Positions 60,251-64,000 of a DNA stretch of 64,000 nucleotides are shown one piece after another (within the stretch, counting starts at the first letter, position 1; the number at the start of each line of letters is the position of its first letter). The stretch comes from Lamellibrachia satsuma (lineage: Eukaryota > Annelida > Polychaeta > Sabellida > Siboglinidae): assembly GCA_033239005.1 (NCBI GenBank), contig BSQZ01000098.1, positions 564,501-628,500 of the forward strand. The letters run 5' to 3'. The position numbers and the translations under genes are program-made. The notes beneath the pieces were generated by a model. It was not told the DNA's origin and made no database searches. It was given only the letters and a program-made list of their open reading frames with translations.

Positions 60251-60343
60251 CTCTCCTCTCTCTCGCTCTATCTCTCTCTCTCGCTCTATCTCTCTCTCGC
60301 TCTCTCTCTTCTCTCTCTCTCGCTCTATCTCTCTCTCGCTCTA

Positions 60344-60377
<34 letters not shown>

Positions 60378-60433
60378 GCTCTATCTCTCTCTCTCTCTAT
60401 CTCTCTCTCTCTCTATCTCTCTCTCTCGCTCTA

Positions 60434-60469
<36 letters not shown>

Positions 60470-60681
60470 GCTCTATCTCTCTCTCGCTCTCTCTCTTCTC
60501 TCTCTCTCGCTCTATCTCTCTCTCGCTCTATCTCTCTCTCTCGCTCTATCTCTCTCTCTCCCTCTCTCGCTCTCGCTCTATCTCTCTCTCTCTCTATCTC
60601 TCTCTCTCGCTCTATCTCTCTCTCTCTCTCGCTCTATCTCTCTCTCTCTCTCTCTCTCTCGCTCTATCTCTCTCTCTCTCG

Positions 60682-60779
<98 letters not shown>

Positions 60780-60797
60780 CTATCTCTCTCTCTCTCG

Positions 60798-60835
<38 letters not shown>

Positions 60836-60993
60836 CTATCTCTCTCTCGCTCTCTCTCGCTCTCTCTCTCTCTCTATCTCTCTCTCTCGCTCTATCTCTC
60901 TCTCTCTCTCGCTCTATCTCTCTCTCTCTCTCGCTCTATCGCTATCTCTCTCTCTCTCTCTCTCGCTCTATCTATCTCTCTCTCTCTCTCTCC
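60251..60993. repeat. CTCTCGCTCTAT pyrimidine microsatellite
   Basis: A (CT)n tract of about 740 bp with regular G and A interruptions (CTCTCGCTCTATCT). On the opposite strand it is polypurine GAGA. Ser/Leu-rich open frames here are artefacts. Blocks such as TCTTCTCTCTCTCGC recur, showing block duplication. Confidence 0.97.
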
Positions 60994-62850
60994 ATTCGCT
61001 TTTCTATTATTTTCACTCCTGCAATTTGCAGTTTTTCTTGTTGTTTTTTTGTCATCGCCATGGTCTCTAGACCGTATAGGTATGCTGGTGTTATGCATGA
61101 GAGCCTTTCCTTTTAGCTTTCGAGATATGTGTCTATCTCCCATCACCTATTCCACTTTCCTCCACGCACTCGCCCCAGCTTGCATTCTCCTGCGAATTTT
61201 TGTCTCCGTGTCGCCGTCCCCGCAAACCGCTCCAACCAGATATACAAAGCTGTCTCGTTGGTTCAGCTTCTTCCCATCAAGTCTTGTGTCTAGATCTTTT
61301 TTCGCTGCCCGACCCAAAGCACCTCTGTCTTCTCTAGACGTACGCTCAGTCCATGTTTGCCAAAGCTTTCCTTCCAATCTACCAACCGTTCTTTTAGGTC
61401 TGCCTCACTGTCCGGTACTGCTGCCAGGACATATGCATACATCAACTTGCGGAGAATGCCCCTTGTACTCGCTTTCCTGCAGATCACGTCCACTACTGCA
61501 ACAGTGGGCTTAGGGCACTCCCCTGTCTCAGGCCGACGTCCACCCTGAATTCCTCTGATATTCCCGAACTGCACACTACTTTACCTTTTGTCTCTTCATA
61601 TGGGCCTTCGACCATCCTCACCTCCGCCTCTAGGACACCCATCCACCTCAACGTGGCCATGGCCATATTTCGCCGAGACTCGGAACTGTGTCGTGTGCCT
61701 TTTTACGGTCTATGAATCCCAGAGCCATATTCTCCTGTCTCTCCAGTTTCTTTTCCACCAGTTGTCTCAGAGTGAACATCCCGTCCGCCGTACCTCTCCC
61801 TCTTCTGAAACCTTGTTGTTCTTCCATTTCACACTCCACTATCCTCCTTATCCTTCCATCGAGAATCATCTCTAACACCAGAACGTGACTCAACAATGTG
61901 ACACCTCGGTATTTTCCAGGATCGTGAACATCTGCCTTTTTTCCATACAGGGATTATCATCCCCGTCCGCCTCTCCTCTGGGATCTTCCCCTCTCTCAGC
62001 CAGGTATTTAACAATCGCCTTGTCCACCTAACGCCAACACGTTCAGCCATTATCAGCATCTCCTCTCGCACTTCATCAATACCTGCCGCTCGGCCTCTCT
62101 TCATCTTCTTCATTACTCTCTCTACCTCTGCATCCCCAAGCTTCACTTGTCCTTCTACTGCACATGGTAGTTCTAATTCGTTGTTTTCCTTTTGGTTTAG
62201 TTAGCTCCTTGAAATACTCCTCCCAGACCAGTAATACATCTTTCCTGTCTGTGACTAGCTTCCCTTTCTTGTCTTTGATCACTGGTCCAGTTTTTACATC
62301 CCTTGCTGTCCTCATCCGCCTCTTGTGTCATCTTATATATCAACTTCTCAGTCTAACATTCTGTATAGTTCCTTCTCCATTTCACTCTGCTTTGTCCACG
62401 GCTCATAGTCTAACACCAACCAATCTGTGTATGCAACGGCTGTGTCCCCGCTGTGTCCCCTCTGTGTCCCCACTGTGTCCCCGCTGTGTCTCCACTGTGT
62501 CCCCGCTGTGTCTCCACTGTGTCCCCGCTGTGTCCCCGCTGTGTCCCAACTGTGTCCCCTCTGTGTCTCCACTGTGTCCCCGCTGTGTCCCCTCTGTGTC
62601 TCCACTGTGTCTCCACTGTGTCCCCGCTGTGTCCCAACTGTGTCCCCTCTGTGTCTCCACTGTGTCTCCACTGTGTCCCCGCTGTGTCCCAACTGTGTCC
62701 CCTCTGTGTCTCCACTGTGTCCCCACTGTCCCCGCTGTGTCTCCACTGTGTCCCCACTGTGTCTCCACTGCATTTCCACCATTTGATGGTCTTTCGACCC
62801 ACTACTTTCTCATCTCTCCTCTTCTGCAGGCGCACAACAAAAACCAGGGC
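60994..62850 (-). mobile_element. RTE-like LINE relic with internal minisatellite
   Basis: Minus-strand segments in shifting frames follow one LINE protein in order. They are RRDEKVVGRKTIKWWK (62820), EMEKELYRM (62370), VIKDKKGKLVTD (62290), MKKMKRGRAAGIDEVREEML (62110), EEQQGFRRGRGTADGMFTLR and FIDRKKAHDTVP (61830-61700), LEKTEVLWVG (61320), and TKIRRRMQAGASAWRKVE then MGDRHISRKLKGK (61220-61110). The C-terminal remainder is lost at the CT tract. Several frameshifts make it inactive. Motif style (AGIDE, GFRRGRGT, QAGASAWRKVE) fits the RTE group. Confidence 0.8.
62448..62772. repeat. 11-12-bp minisatellite inside the LINE coding region
   Basis: Units are CTGTGTCCCCG, CTGTGTCTCCA, CTGTGTCCCAA and CTGTGTCCCCT, about 28 copies. 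On the minus strand the LINE frame (ending KWWK) runs straight into repeating SGDTVGTQWRH and stays open. Confidence 0.95.
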
Positions 62851-62859
62851 TTGTGCTGT

Positions 62860-64000
62860 GTGGCCACAGGCTCACCAGCAATGATCTTGTGCTGTGTGAC
62901 CACATGCTCACCAGCAATGATCTTGTGCTGTGTGGCCACATGCTCACCAGCAATGATCTTGTGCTGTGTGGCCACATGCTCACCAGCAATGATCTTGTGC
63001 TGTGTGGTCACATGCTCACCAGCAATGATCTTGTGCTGTGTGGCCACATGCTCACCAGCAATGATATTGTGCTGTGTGGCCACAGGCTCACCAGCAATGA
63101 TCTTGTGCTGTGTGACCACATGCTCACCAGCAATGACCTTGTGCTGTGTGGCCACATGCTCACCAGCAATGACCTTGTGCTGTGTGGCCACATGCTCACC
63201 AGCAATGATCTTGTGCTGTGTGGCCACATGCTCACCAGCAATGATCTTGTGCTGTGTGACCACGTGCTCACCAGCAATGACCTTGTGCTGTGTGGCCACA
63301 TGCTCACCAGCAATGATCTTGTGCTGTGTGGCCACATGCTCACCAGCAATGATATTGTGCTGTGTGGCCACAGGCTCACCAGCAATGATCTTGTGCTGTG
63401 TGACCACATGCTCACCAGCAATGATCTTGTGCTGTGTGACCACATGCTCACCAGCAATGATCTTGTGCTGTGTGGCCACAGGCTCACCAGCAATGATCTT
63501 GTGCTGTGTGACCACATGCTCACAAGCAATGATCTTGTGCTGTGTGGCCACATGCTCACCAGCAATGATCTTGTGCTGTGTGACCACATGCTCACAAGCA
63601 ATGATCTTGTGCTGTGTGGCCACATGCTCACCAGCAATGATCTTGTGCTGTGTGACCACGTGCTCACCAGCAATGACCTTGTGCTGTGTGGCCACATGCT
63701 CACCAGCAATGATCTTGTGCTGTGTGGCCACATGCTCACCAGCAATGATCTTGTGCTGTGTGGCCACAGGCTCACCAGCAATGATCTTGTGCTGTGTGAC
63801 CACATGCTCACCAGCAATGATCTTGTGCTGTGTGGCCACATGCTCACCAGCAATGATCTTGTGCTGTGTGGCCACAGGCTCACCAGCAATGATCTTGTGC
63901 TGTGTGACCACATGCTCACAAGCAATGATCTTGTGCTGTGTGACCACATGCTCACAAGCAATGATCTTGTGCTGTGTGGCCACATGCTCACCAGCAATGA
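62860..64000. repeat. 36-bp minisatellite, about 32 copies, continues past the window
   Basis: The core is CTCACCAGCAATGATCTTGT followed by GCTGTGTGGCCACATG. Units vary at GGCCACATG/GACCACATG/GGCCACAGG and GATCTT/GACCTT/GATATT. With 36 divisible by three, minus-strand frames up to 393 codons arise. They are artefacts. Confidence 0.97.

Noticed and set aside
60176..61070. Ser/Leu-rich open frames resembling low-complexity proteins
   Set aside because: Caused by the CT microsatellite; the end of the longer frame reads the antisense of a LINE relic.

Overview
This is nuclear DNA from an animal. Protein-coding sequence occurs as short exons with GT/AG borders, the mobile elements are non-LTR retrotransposons of the kinds common in aquatic metazoans, there is a tRNA-derived SINE, and nothing resembles operons or bacterial genes. 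The transposon set (CR1-like and RTE-like LINEs, a FWMSYVDLVELLL-type element protein, tRNA SINEs) points to a marine invertebrate, perhaps a mollusc or another lophotrochozoan; this is inference. The most striking property is tandem repetition: about 50 separate minisatellite arrays (units about 10-75 bp) cover, by my tally, over a third of the 64 kb.

Left part (1-28.2 kb, minus strand): one conserved-looking gene is split into at least eleven small exons (28118-28184, 26115-26147, 20997-21175, 19996-20116, 13359-13446, 12754-12989, 6486-6644, 5746-5883, 4102-4188, 3385-3519, 1-29). Every junction in this chain keeps the reading frame, giving about 424 codons of an acidic, apparently intracellular protein that I cannot name. 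Its 5' and 3' ends lie outside what I can see. The introns are packed with minisatellites, several starting within 30-70 nt of a splice site. One array (13252-13369) repeats the end of an exon together with its splice donor, and another (6691-7560) is a string of acceptor-like units just upstream of a real acceptor. No exon of this gene could be read with confidence beyond 28.2 kb (31003-31038 is a weak candidate).

Middle (28-39 kb): intronic or intergenic DNA with more arrays, TA microsatellites and AT-rich unique sequence.

Right part (39-64 kb): a transposon graveyard. It holds a CR1-like LINE with endonuclease and reverse transcriptase fused by an internal deletion (39671-41605, minus) and a 5'-truncated relative (52190-53545, plus). 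There are also a second and a third decayed LINE (43190-43950 plus; 46410-48750 minus), a 5'-truncated LINE with a perfect 37-bp target duplication (58177-58917), and an RTE-like LINE with a minisatellite grown inside its coding region (60993-62850, minus). Other relics are a tRNA-SINE sitting inside a minisatellite (42299-42632), a MITE-like inverted repeat (about 45350-45757) and the broken remains of a larger transposon-associated gene (49446-51000).

A linking theme is that mobile elements and exon edges seed minisatellites here. The same internal SINE segment has expanded at 20.2 kb and apparently again at 22.2-24.8 kb. Most long open frames in the window are artefacts of arrays whose units lack stop codons.
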